A stretch of DNA of 64,000 bases from Streptomyces profundus. Lineage in GTDB: Bacteria; Actinomycetota; Actinomycetes; Streptomycetales; Streptomycetaceae. Positions 17,760-26,500 of this stretch are shown piece after piece; positions within the stretch are counted from its first letter, which is position 1; each line of letters starts with the position of its first letter. Position numbers and translations under genes: made by a program. Below the pieces are notes generated by a model, which had not been told where the DNA came from, made no database searches, and saw nothing but the letters and a program-made list of their open reading frames with translations. The stretch covers positions 2,232,001-2,296,000 of the forward strand of contig NZ_CP082362.1 in the NCBI RefSeq assembly GCF_020740535.1. The letters are read 5' to 3'.

Positions 17760-18948
17760 GACGCCCTCGCGTCAGCGCCGAGAGGGAGGCGAACGCCAGG
17801 ACGTGCGAGGCGAGTTCGGCGGCACCGTCGCGGCCGGCCAGCACCTCGCCGACCTCCCGCGCCCTGCGGGCCAGGCCCTGGTCGCCGAGGAGACGGGTGG
17901 CCGTGGGCACGAACTCGTCGGCGACCGCGTCGGCCGGGAGGATCTCGCCGGTGCCCAGGGAGACCGCGCGGGAGGCGTTCCACTCCTGCTCCGCGTGGCC
18001 CGGCAGCGCCAGCAGTGGTGTGCCCAGGCAGAGCGCCTCCATGGTGGAGGTGTGTCCGCCGTGGGTGACGACCAGATCGGCGGCCCGCGTCCACGCCATG
18101 CTGTCCTCGGTGTACGCCATCACCACGTCCGCGGTCCGCTCCCGGAGCCGCTCGGGCGGGATGTTGGGGCCCGTGACCAGCACGGTGTGCGCGGGGACCG
18201 CGCCGAGCCTGGCGGCGATGGTGGTGAGCGACCCGTAGCCCTGGGCCGTGCCGCCGAGGCTGACGTACACCAGCGGAACGTCCGCCGCGACGCCGAGCCG
18301 CTCGCGGGCCTCGGCGCGGGACGGCGCGCCGTCGGGGGCCTCCTTCAACACCGGGCCCACATGCCGGATCTCGGACAGCGTGCCCAGCGCCGTGGCCGAC
18401 TCCCGGGCGGCGATACCGGAGAGCGGATCGAACCGCGACCAGTCCGGGATGTAGAGGACATCGCCCAGGACGCGCCGCGCGGTCTCCCGGGGCACGCCCA
18501 GCTCGACCAGTTGGGGCACCACATCGCGCAGCACCTGGGGGAAGGGGAACTCGAAGAACCCCGAGTTGACGATCCAGGCGGCCGGCACGCCCTCCAGGGC
18601 CGCCGACACCGCGCCCGTGACCCGGAAGTCGCTGACCACCATGTCGGGACGGAACTCCGCTATCGCGGCGCGCTCCTCGGCGAGGCAGGTGGTGAGGTAG
18701 TCGGGATCGGCCAGCCGGATCCGGCCCCCGGGGGCCGGCGGGGGCTCCTCGGCCGGCTCGCGCGGCGGGAACGGCGGCAGCTCCGTCAGCGGGAACGAGT
18801 CCAGACCTTGGGCCTTCATGATGTGCCGCGCCGGCTCCGCCGTGCCGACCAGCACCTCGGCGCCGGCGGCGACCAGGGCGGAGCCCACCCGCGCGGTCCG
18901 CACCACATGGCCGAGCCCGTGGAAGAACGTCAACAGCAGAACCCGCAT
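17752..18948 (-). CDS. UDP-glycosyltransferase, MurG/macrolide-GT type (GT1/GT28)
   Basis: A 398-residue GT-B glycosyltransferase. The N-terminal FFHGLGHVVRTARVGSALVAAG is the MurG/GT28 glycine loop, and the C-terminal nucleotide-sugar site is VVTHGGHTSTMEALCLGTPLL followed by LPGHAEQEWNA. Such enzymes glycosylate natural products or lipids. It is first in the leftward set GT-B, GT2, MFS, ALAD-like, PPOX. No biosynthetic core gene (PKS, NRPS, terpene) is present nearby. Confidence 0.85.
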   Translation of the reverse strand: MRVLLLTFFHGLGHVVRTARVGSALVAAGAEVLVGTAEPARHIMKAQGLDSFPLTELPPFPPREPAEEPPPAPGGRIRLADPDYLTTCLAEERAAIAEFRPDMVVSDFRVTGAVSAALEGVPAAWIVNSGFFEFPFPQVLRDVVPQLVELGVPRETARRVLGDVLYIPDWSRFDPLSGIAARESATALGTLSEIRHVGPVLKEAPDGAPSRAEARERLGVAADVPLVYVSLGGTAQGYGSLTTIAARLGAVPAHTVLVTGPNIPPERLRERTADVVMAYTEDSMAWTRAADLVVTHGGHTSTMEALCLGTPLLALPGHAEQEWNASRAVSLGTGEILPADAVADEFVPTATRLLGDQGLARRAREVGEVLAGRDGAAELASHVLAFASLSALTRGRRG

Positions 18949-19243
18949 CAGATCCCCCGACTCGCTTCCTGCGCACGGGACTTCGCCCGCTGCCTCAGGG
19001 GCCGCGACACCACGCGGTCACCGGGACGAACGAACCCGTCCCGGCGCGGAACACGCCCCCGTCGACCACAGTGGTCCTCGTCACGCTCTCACCATCCACC
19101 CCAGGTATCACAGACGTTTTTCCGCCACTTCCTGGCCGCCATCGACACGGGCCAGAGGCCGTTCCCCGCGCGGCCATCAGGACACCGACGGGATCTCCCG
19201 ACCGGGGGATCGGACGGCTCGGCGCGGGCCCCCCGAGGGCCCG
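18949..19243. other. Intergenic region, no gene seen
   Basis: About 295 bp between the glycosyltransferase start and the end of the Mrr-like gene. It must hold the promoter of the glycosyltransferase set. A short T-rich pocket near 19110-19125 is the only AT-rich spot. No convincing promoter, RNA or repeat was found. Confidence 0.5.
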
Positions 19244-19996
19244 TCATGGCGCGGGGCTCCGGGGGCGCGGGGGGCGCGGGGGGCGCTTTCGACGGGGGCG
19301 AGGGCGGGGGCCAGTGCCGTAGGCGCGCCGCCAGGTGCTCAGGTGGCGCCGGTCCCCGAGACCGGCTCCGTTCAGCTCGATCAGGGTGTCCAGCCTGGCG
19401 CCGCCCAGCCAGGGGCCCAACAGGTCCCGGTGGACGAGGACGATGCCGTTGGCGCGGGCGAACTCAGCGGCCTGCGCGGTGTACCTGGTGTTGGTGACGC
19501 ACAGCGCGATGTCCGCGGCGAAGTGTGTCCTGGTGCCCAGCAGCCGTTGCATCGCGGGCGCGGTGACGGCCCGGTGGGGCGCGTAACGCTTGCACTGGAC
19601 GACCATGCCGCGGCCGTCGGGCAGCTTCCCGGCGATGTCCCGCCCCTGGTCCCCGCCGCCACCGACCCGTTCCACCTCCGTGCAGCCGTCCGCCCGCAGC
19701 CGGGCGGCGACCAGCTCCTCGAACCCCTCCCCGGACAGCGCGTCGACATCGGCGAGGGAGCGGTTGTTCGCCAGGACGGCGTCCTGGCGCCGCCACTCCC
19801 GGTCCCCGGCCCGCGCCCGGCGGTGCACCCGCCGCGCCCACCACAGCGAGACGGCCACCCCCGCGACGAGACCGACCACCAGCACGGCGGCCCAGCCCCA
19901 GCGGGCCAGGCCGAACACGAGCAGCAGCACCCCGCCGACCACCGGGCCCCGCCGGGGGGCGCGCCTGGAACGTCGGCCGGAACGTCGGTTGTTCAC
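19244..19996 (-). CDS. Membrane-anchored Mrr-like restriction endonuclease domain protein
   Basis: A 250-residue protein. A basic N-terminus is followed by two hydrophobic helices (about residues 17-55), and then a restriction-endonuclease-like Mrr_cat domain (about 85-200). Catalytic residues are visible in ELVAARLRADG, GGGGDQGRDI (Asp) and VVQCKRY (QxK), the Mrr variant of the PD-(D/E)xK site. The C-terminal 40 residues are Arg/Pro-rich and low in complexity. Mrr-type enzymes cut modified DNA, but membrane-anchored versions are common in actinomycetes and their job is unclear. No methylase or defence gene is adjacent. Confidence 0.75.
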   Translation of the reverse strand: MNNRRSGRRSRRAPRRGPVVGGVLLLVFGLARWGWAAVLVVGLVAGVAVSLWWARRVHRRARAGDREWRRQDAVLANNRSLADVDALSGEGFEELVAARLRADGCTEVERVGGGGDQGRDIAGKLPDGRGMVVQCKRYAPHRAVTAPAMQRLLGTRTHFAADIALCVTNTRYTAQAAEFARANGIVLVHRDLLGPWLGGARLDTLIELNGAGLGDRRHLSTWRRAYGTGPRPRPRRKRPPRPPRPRSPAP

Positions 19997-20347
19997 GGTG
20001 TGGACTCCTCGCGAGCTGACGTTCGGTCACCCCAGCGTGACGGCTCGACAGCCACGGGTAAAGAGGCCCAGGGGCGCCGACACCCGAAGCGGCCCCGGCC
20101 GGACGTGCGTCGACGCGACGCGTCGGCAGGTCAGACGGGGGCCGCCGGGATCGTGTTCACCCACGGGATTCTCGATGGCCGCCGGCGTCAGCGCGCTCGG
20201 CGGCTGGTGGAGCCGCTTCCCGGCGGCGGGCCTCGTTGAACCTCCGTGGAGGTCAGGGCCGTCGGTCCGCCGGGCTCGGCTCACTGGGACGGAAGGGGGA
20301 GGGCTCGGCGCTCGGCCGATCGGCCAGGTCCCCGCCCCGCGCCAGGA
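19997..20347. other. Intergenic region with palindromes, no gene seen
   Basis: This 351-bp gap separates greA (upstream) from the Mrr-like gene. It contains two perfect palindromes, CGACGCG-A-CGCGTCG (20111-20125) and GGCCGATCGGCC (20314-20325); the latter is 23 bp past the greA stop and could be part of a terminator. Short open frames here have no family features. Confidence 0.5.
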
Positions 20348-20845
20348 TCAGGCCTGGTAGGGCTTGGCCTCCAGGACCTTGACCTTGGCGACGCTGCCGT
20401 TGGGCAGCTCGTACTCGGCGTCCTGCCCGACCTTCTTGCCCAACACCCCACCGCCCAGCGGCGACTGCGGCGAGTAGGTCTCGATGTCGGAGGTGGCGAA
20501 CTCCCTGGACGCCAGGAGGAACACCATCGTGTCGTCCTCGTCGCCGTCGAAGGCGATGGTGACGACCATGCCGGGCGCCACCACGCCCGTGTCCGCCGGG
20601 GCCTCGCCGACCTGCGCCGTCTCCAACAGCTGCGTCAGCTGCCGGACCCGCGCCTCCATCTTCCCCTGCTCCTCCTTGGCTGCGTGATAGCCGGCGTTCT
20701 CCTTGAGATCGCCCTCTTCACGAGCCGCCTCGATCTTCTTCGCGATCTCGACGCGGGCAGGACCCGACAGTTGATCCAGCTCTGCCTTGAGCTGGTCATA
20801 CGCCTCCTGGGTCAGCCAGGTGACAGTGTCGCTGGTCTGCGTCAC
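20348..20845 (-). CDS. greA: Transcription elongation factor GreA
   Basis: A 165-residue GreA, which stimulates cleavage of backtracked RNA by RNA polymerase. The N-terminal coiled coil carries the acidic tip (EEGDLKENAGYHAAKEEQ, about residues 43-60), and the C-terminal FKBP-like domain ends with SPLGGGVLGKKVGQDAEYELP. The start is a GTG at 20843-20845 with GAGGAG nearby, giving the usual VTQTSDTVTWLTQEAYD N-terminus. The longer frame upstream has no homology. The neighbours DUF4307 and mca are the standard actinobacterial context. Confidence 0.95.
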   Translation of the reverse strand: MTQTSDTVTWLTQEAYDQLKAELDQLSGPARVEIAKKIEAAREEGDLKENAGYHAAKEEQGKMEARVRQLTQLLETAQVGEAPADTGVVAPGMVVTIAFDGDEDDTMVFLLASREFATSDIETYSPQSPLGGGVLGKKVGQDAEYELPNGSVAKVKVLEAKPYQA

Positions 20846-21044
20846 AGGTGCTCCTCGGGTAGCAAGAGGGGATAAAAACAAGGCCCGTCCCAGACATGTG
20901 CGCTCCTGGGCGGGCGGATCGATCGATCGAAATATCGACTCTAACAACGAAACGGTCGATGTGCGGAAGCATTACCCTGCGCGCACCGGGACAAACCAGA
21001 GGGCGGTCCCGCCCTGGGCCCCCGCGCCGCCGCGCCGGGCCCGG
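20846..21044. promoter_or_regulatory. greA upstream region
   Basis: About 200 bp including an AT-rich pocket near 20915-20975 with a GATCGATCGATC run. It should contain the greA promoter and the end of the DUF4307 transcript. No exact -35/-10 pair is claimed. Confidence 0.4.
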
Positions 21045-21461
21045 TCAGTCCTCGTCGGCCGCCGAGCAGCCGGTCAGCTCGGCCGAGGTGGCGCGCTCCA
21101 GGGTGCGCAGGACGACGGACCCGTGCAGGCTGTCGTCCGGCTCGTCGAAGCGGATCTGTCCGCGCCCGACCTCAAGCCCGTCCTCCGCCTGGGCCCGCAC
21201 CGTACAGACACCGACCACGTCGACCTGCTTGCGGACGGCGACCCGGACGTCGATCTCCTCGTCGGAGATCACCTCGAAGCCGGTCAGCTCGCCGGAGACC
21301 CGTTGCTCGCTGATGTACGAGACGCCGGCCCAGCCCACGAAGGCCAGCAACGCGACGCCCAGCACCAGGCCGATCACCTTGAGCCTACGGTCGGTCCGCG
21401 CGTCGTCGGAGGTGGAGCGACCGTAGCGCCCTTCGGGCAACTCCGTCGGCGTCTGCGCCAT
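21045..21461 (-). CDS. DUF4307 single-pass membrane protein
   Basis: A 138-residue protein with about 27 polar residues, one transmembrane helix (VIGLVLGVALLAFVGWAGV, about residues 29-47) and an extracytoplasmic domain with two cysteines. The sequence RYGRSTSDDARTDRRLKVIG matches the actinobacterial DUF4307 family, which lies between mca and greA. Function unknown. It is divergent from mca. Confidence 0.85.
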   Translation of the reverse strand: MAQTPTELPEGRYGRSTSDDARTDRRLKVIGLVLGVALLAFVGWAGVSYISEQRVSGELTGFEVISDEEIDVRVAVRKQVDVVGVCTVRAQAEDGLEVGRGQIRFDEPDDSLHGSVVLRTLERATSAELTGCSAADED

Positions 21462-21696
21462 GCCCCCTCCTCGTCTCTCGCGGTTTCCCTCAGCCGCTCG
21501 CGGCTTCCTCGCGGCTTCGGTGCGGCTGTTCGCGGCTTCGGTGCGTCCGACGCCATGGTGTCACGGCCGCGAGCCCTCTCCGTCGGGGGCCCGGATCGAC
21601 ACCGAAGGCGAGGAATACCGGCGCGCACTCCATCCGTCACTATAGAAGGCGTCTCGGAGGCAGAGACGACCAGGATCGAGCGACGAGGACCAAGCC

Positions 21697-22572
21697 TTGA
21701 CAGAGCAACTGCGACTCATGGCGGTGCACGCCCACCCGGACGACGAGTCCAGCAAGGGCGCCGCGATGATGGCCAAGTACGTGTCGGAGGGCGTCGAGGT
21801 GCTGGTCGCCACCTGCACAGGGGGCGAAAGGGGCTCCATTCTGAACCCCAAGCTCCAGGGCGACCCCTATATCGAGAAGCACATCCACGAGGTGCGGGCC
21901 AAGGAGATGGCGGAGGCCAGGGAGATCCTCGGCGTCCGGCAGGAGTGGCTCGGATTCGTCGACTCGGGCCTCCCCGAGGGCGACCCGCTGCCTCCGCTGC
22001 CCGAGGGGTGCTTCGCCCTCAAGGACGTGGACGAGGCGGCCGAGCCGCTGGTGCGGCTGATCCGCGCGTTCCGCCCCCAGGTGGTCACCACCTACGACGA
22101 GAACGGCGGCTATCCGCACCCCGACCACATCATGACCCACAAGATCTCGATGGTGGCGTTCGAGGCCGCCGGCGACGCCGACCGCTACCCGGACGCGGGC
22201 GAGCCCTGGCAGCCGCAGAAGCTGTACTACAACCAGGGGTTCAACCGGGCGCGGACGGTGGCGCTGCACGAGGGGCTGCTGGCGCGAGGGCTCGACTCCC
22301 CGTACGCGGAGTGGCTGGAGCGGTGGGAGGAGTCCTCCATGCCGGAGCGGCAGTTGACCACGCGGGTGCCCTGCGCGGAGTTCTTCCCCACCAGGGACAA
22401 GGCGCTGATCGCGCACGCCACCCAGATCGACCCGGACGGCGGCTGGTTCCGGGTCCCGATGGATGTCCAGCAGGAGATCTGGCCCACCGAGGACTTCGAA
22501 CTGGCCCGCTCGCTCGTCGACACCTCACTACCCGAGTCCGACCTGTTCGCGGGCATCCGCGAGAATCGATGA
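21697..22572 (+). CDS. mca: Mycothiol S-conjugate amidase
   Basis: A 291-residue LmbE/PIG-L-type zinc amidase that cleaves mycothiol S-conjugates, releasing a mercapturic acid for export and GlcN-Ins for recycling. Zinc ligands are in the N-terminal AVHAHPDDESSKGAAMMAKY (His, Asp) and in GGYPHPDHIMTH. It starts with TTG at 21697, behind GAGGA. This start gives the family N-terminus TEQLRLMAVHAHPDDE, and the next ATG would remove part of the first strand. It is followed at once by a small membrane protein gene. Confidence 0.95.
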   Translation: MTEQLRLMAVHAHPDDESSKGAAMMAKYVSEGVEVLVATCTGGERGSILNPKLQGDPYIEKHIHEVRAKEMAEAREILGVRQEWLGFVDSGLPEGDPLPPLPEGCFALKDVDEAAEPLVRLIRAFRPQVVTTYDENGGYPHPDHIMTHKISMVAFEAAGDADRYPDAGEPWQPQKLYYNQGFNRARTVALHEGLLARGLDSPYAEWLERWEESSMPERQLTTRVPCAEFFPTRDKALIAHATQIDPDGGWFRVPMDVQQEIWPTEDFELARSLVDTSLPESDLFAGIRENR

Positions 22573-22573
22573 C

Positions 22574-22786
22574 ATGACTGACGTACTGCCGCTTGCCAAG
22601 GAGCTGAACGAGTACACGGTGACTCCCGGCGTGCTGGGCTTCATCGTGTTCGCGGTGCTGGGCGTGGGCGTCTGGGTCCTGCTGAAGTCGATGAGCCGAC
22701 ACCTCGGCAAGATCGACTTCGAGGAGAACCAGGGCCGTAAGGACGGAGCGGACGAGGCGGCCACCGCCTCCTCCGCCAGCTCCTGA
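22574..22786 (+). CDS. Small single-pass membrane protein linked to mca
   Basis: A 70-residue protein whose ATG (22574) overlaps nothing and lies 1 bp after the mca stop, so it is surely co-transcribed. It has one hydrophobic helix (GVLGFIVFAVLGVGVWVLL, about residues 19-37) and a polar, Ala/Glu/Ser-rich tail. It is conserved next to mca in streptomycetes. Function unknown. Confidence 0.8.
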   Translation: MTDVLPLAKELNEYTVTPGVLGFIVFAVLGVGVWVLLKSMSRHLGKIDFEENQGRKDGADEAATASSASS

Positions 22787-22861
22787 CCACGGTGCGCCAA
22801 GCGGGCCGCGCGGCCTGAGCCGCGCGGAGCCGAGCGCTGCCCGCGCGGGGTGAGGCGGCGG

Positions 22862-22914
22862 GCCCGCCCGTGGGTGTGGCAGGCCCGATGGTCCTGCCAC
22901 ACCCACGGGCGGGC
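22862..22914. terminator. Perfect 22-bp hairpin
   Basis: The arms 22862-22883 and 22893-22914 are exact reverse complements (22 bp) around a 9-nt loop CCCGATGGT. It lies 75 bp after the mca-linked gene and just before a large repeat array, and converging transcription comes from the STAND gene. It is a very strong terminator candidate without a T-run. Confidence 0.8.
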
Positions 22915-22972
22915 TGGGGCGCATGACACCGGGACGGCGCACGGGAACCTCGACCGGACGACCGCACCGGCG

Positions 22973-23578
22973 ACAGCCGGACGGCACCGCACGCCCGGAG
23001 CGCAGGCCCCGGCCCGGGCGACAGCCGGAGGCGCGGTGAGGGCCCTCGGACGGGTGGGGCCGGGGCCGTGAGCGGGAGCTGAGACCGCACCGCCGCCGTG
23101 CCGGTGGCAGCCGGGCGGAACCGCACGCCCGGGCGACAGCCGGAGGCGCGGTGGGGGCCCTCGGACGGGTGGGGCCGGGGCCATGAGCGGGAGCTGAGAC
23201 CGCACCGCCGCCGTGCCGGTGACAGCCGGGCGGAACCGCACACCCTGAAGCCCGGGCCAGGGCGACAGCCGAAGGCGCGGTGAGGGCCCTCGGACGGGTG
23301 GGGCCGGGGCCATGAGCGGGAGCTGAGACCGCAGCACCGCCGCGCCGGTGACAGCCGGGCGGAACCGCACACCCGAAGCGCAGGCCCCGGCCCGGGCGAC
23401 AGCCGGAGGCGCGGTGAGGGCCCTCGGACGGGTGGGGCCGGGGCCATGAGCGGGAGCTGAGACCGCAGCACCGCCGCGCCGGTGACAGCCGGGCGGAACC
23501 GCACACCCGAAGCCCGGGCCCCGGCTCGGGCGACAGCCGGAGGCGCGGTGGGGGCTTTCGGTGGGTGGGGCCGGGGTG
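22973..23578. repeat. Five tandem copies of a ~130-bp non-coding repeat
   Basis: Copies start at 22973, 23107, 23222, 23351 and 23485 (lengths 134, 115, 129, 134 and a partial of about 94 bp). Each begins ACAGCCGG, has a second ACAGCCG after about 40 bp, then GGCGCGGTG, CCCTCGGACGGGTGGGG and GAGCGGGAGCTGAGACCGCA. Copies 3 to 5 are nearly identical. No frame is plausibly coding. The array lies between two convergent genes. Confidence 0.9.
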
Positions 23579-23584
23579 GCTGGG

Positions 23585-26500
23585 TCAGGAGGTGGGGGTG
23601 ACTCCGATGATGTCTCTGGCCGCTCGTTGGGGGACCAGGCCCAGGCGCCAGGCCGGCCAGCCGTCCTCGGGGCCCTGGCCGCGTTCCAGCATCAGCGCGT
23701 AGGAGTGGGCCGCGTCCGCGAGCCGGAGGTCGCGCAGGGGGTGTTCCGCGCGGACCAGCTCGGCCAGCTCCTGTTGGGCGACGGCCTGGCCCACCTCTGA
23801 GCCGCCGGGCGAGGCCAGGGGGAGCAGCGTGCAGCGCAGGAACTGTGCCCAGTCCGCGCCGCGTTGGTCGGGGCCCTCGCCGCCGTAGCCGGCGGTGAAG
23901 AGCGCCAGCGCCTCGTCGGCGAGGCGCAGCGCCTCGCCCGTCCGTTCGTTCCCGGCCTCGATCACCGCCAGTTCGAGGGCCGACCAGGCCTCGCCCTGGG
24001 CGACTCCGATCCGCTCGAAGTCCCGGCGGGCGTCGGTGAGCAGCTGCCGGGCGAAGCCGCTGTTGCGCAGCGAGCCCGTGCTCTCCGCGCGCATGTCGCG
24101 GGTGACCCGGGCCGAGTGGTGTCGGGTGCAGGCCAGGCCGTAGACGTCGCGCATGCGGTTGAACATGGTGCGGGCCCGCTCCAGGGTGCGTACCGCGCCC
24201 GTGGCGTCGCCGGCCTCCTCCAGGGCCTGGCCCAGGTAGTAGAGGGTCCACGCCTCGCCGCGCGCGTCCTCCGTGTCCTGGTGTCTGGCCAGGGCCGCCC
24301 GCAGCTCGTCGACGGCGGCGGCGTCCTCGCCGTCGTGGACGCGGGCCAGGCCCAGCTCGCTCATCGCCCAGGCCACCCCGCGCACATCGCGGGACTGTTC
24401 ATAGAGGTCCAGCGCGAGGCGCAGTTCGCGCTCACCGTCGCGCAGCTGGCCCTGCCAGAGCATGGTCTGGCCGAGCTGGAACCTCGTCCATGCCTCACCG
24501 TGCACGCTGCCGCTGTTCTGGTGCAGCGGCAGGGCCTCGGCGAGCAGTCGGCGGGCGGAGCGCACCCGGCCGCACTCCCGTTCGACCGCGGCCAGGGCGT
24601 GCAGGGTCCAGGCTCGGTCGCCGGCCAGGTTCTCGGCCTGCTGGAGCTCCAGCGCCTGGCGCAGCTTCTCGCCGGCCTCGTGGAGCTGTCCCTGGTGTTG
24701 CAGGGTGATGCCCAGATCGCGCAGGGCGCGGGCAGTGCCGGCGTCATGGTGGGCCTGCTGGTAAAGCGAGACGACCGAGGTGAGCGTGGACCGTGCCTTG
24801 TCCAGCTCACCCAGCTGCCGGGCCGCGACGCCCGTGCGCCAGCGCACGGAACGCGTCAGCAAGCCCTGGTCGACCGCCTCCGCCAGCTCGTTCAGCTCGC
24901 CCAGGCGGTAGAGGTCACCGCGCAGCAGGCAGTAGTCGCAGAGGGCGCCCAGCAGGTGTTGCACGGCCTGGCGGTCCACCCGCTCGTCGGCGTAACGCAG
25001 CGTGGAGGTGATGAAACTGGTCTCTTCGTCCAGCCAGCGCAGCGCCGCGTCCAGCGAGGTGAAGCCGTGGCCGCCGGCCGCTGCCGGCAGCAGATCGGCG
25101 CGGGTGGACGTCTTGCCGTCGACCAGGCGGATCACCGTGTCGGCCAGCTCGGCGTAGCTGCGGATCAGGCGTTCCTGGGCGGCGGAGACCTGCCGGTCGC
25201 TGTCCTCCTCGTACATTCTGGCGCGGGCGAACCTGCGCACCAGCTCGTGCAGGCGGTAGCGGTTGCCCCGCACCCGGCGGAGGAGCCCGGCCTGGGCCAG
25301 CGACTCCAGCTGGCCGGCGGCCTCCTGCTGGCCGACGTCCAGCAGAGCGGCGGCGGCGCGGGCGCCGAGGCTGGCGCGGCCGGCCAGCGCCAGCCGGCGC
25401 AGCAGCCGGCGCCCGGCCTCGGGCTGGTCCGCGTAGCGCAGGCCCAGGACGCGCTCGGCCGGGTCGGCCACGGCCTCGCCGGCCTCGCCGTCCGGGCCGG
25501 GGGCCGGGGTGTCGAAGGCCGCCAGGTCGTCGGCGAGCGCGCCGGGGGCCCGCGTGTCCAACGCGGAGCCGGCCAGCCGGAGCAGGATGGGGCGGCCGGC
25601 GCACAGCTCGTTGATCCGGCGCCAGCTGGTGTCGTCCCTGGGCCCGGGGCCGATGACGCCGCCGTCGGTGACGGAGGCCCGCAGCAGCTCCTCGGCCGCC
25701 TCGTCGTCCAGGGCGTCGATGGACAGGTGGTGGACCGAGGCGGGGGACGAGGGCCGGATGTCCATCGGCTCGGCCGAGGTGACCAGCACCAGGGAGGGGG
25801 AGCGGGCCGGGATCAACGTGCAGACCTGCTCGGCGTCGGTGGCGTCGTCCAGGATGAGCACCACCGGGAGGTCCGTGAGGTGCTGCTGGTAGCGCTCGAC
25901 GAGCCGGCCGAGCTGCTGGACGCCGGCGGCCCGGCCGGCGCCGTCGCGGAAGAGCAGCTGGTCGCGGGGGGCACCCAGGCGGTTCATCAGGTGCAGGATG
26001 GCGTCCCTGGTGGGAAGCGGATCCTGGCTCTGACCCCGCAGGTCCACCAGGCAGGCGCCGCGGAACAGCTCGCGGGTCTCCTGGGCCGCCCAACTGGCCA
26101 GCGTGGTGCGGCCGGAGCCGGAGGCGCCGTGCAGCACGACCACGGTGGGGTGGGTGTCGCTGCTGGCGCGGTCGCGGTTGACCCACTGGACGATCTGGGT
26201 GAGCTGGCTGCGGCGGCCGATGAAGGGGCGCTCCAGATCGGCCAGGCGGTCGAAGGACTTGCCGACCACGGAGCGGCCCCGGGCCTCGGCCGCCCGGTCC
26301 CTGGGGCGCTGGCGGCTGGAGCCGCGTTCGGCGCGCAGCTGGCGGCGGCGCGGGGCGACCGCCCGCTGCTGCTCCAGGTAGGGGCGGATACCCCGCACCT
26401 CGACCGCGGTCAGCCAGGCCAGCCGCAGCTGTTCGACGCCGCCCGGCTGGTGGCGGCTGCCGGCCTGTCGCTCGGCGGACCAGAAGTGGGCGAGCAGGGC

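Noticed and set aside
20027..20284. 85-codon open frame between greA and the Mrr-like gene
   Set aside because: No ribosome site, atypical composition and no recognisable fold; it overlaps palindromes in a normal intergenic gap.
22973..23578. CRISPR array
   Set aside because: The units are 115-134 bp with almost identical content throughout, there are no short repeats with unique spacers, and no cas genes are nearby.
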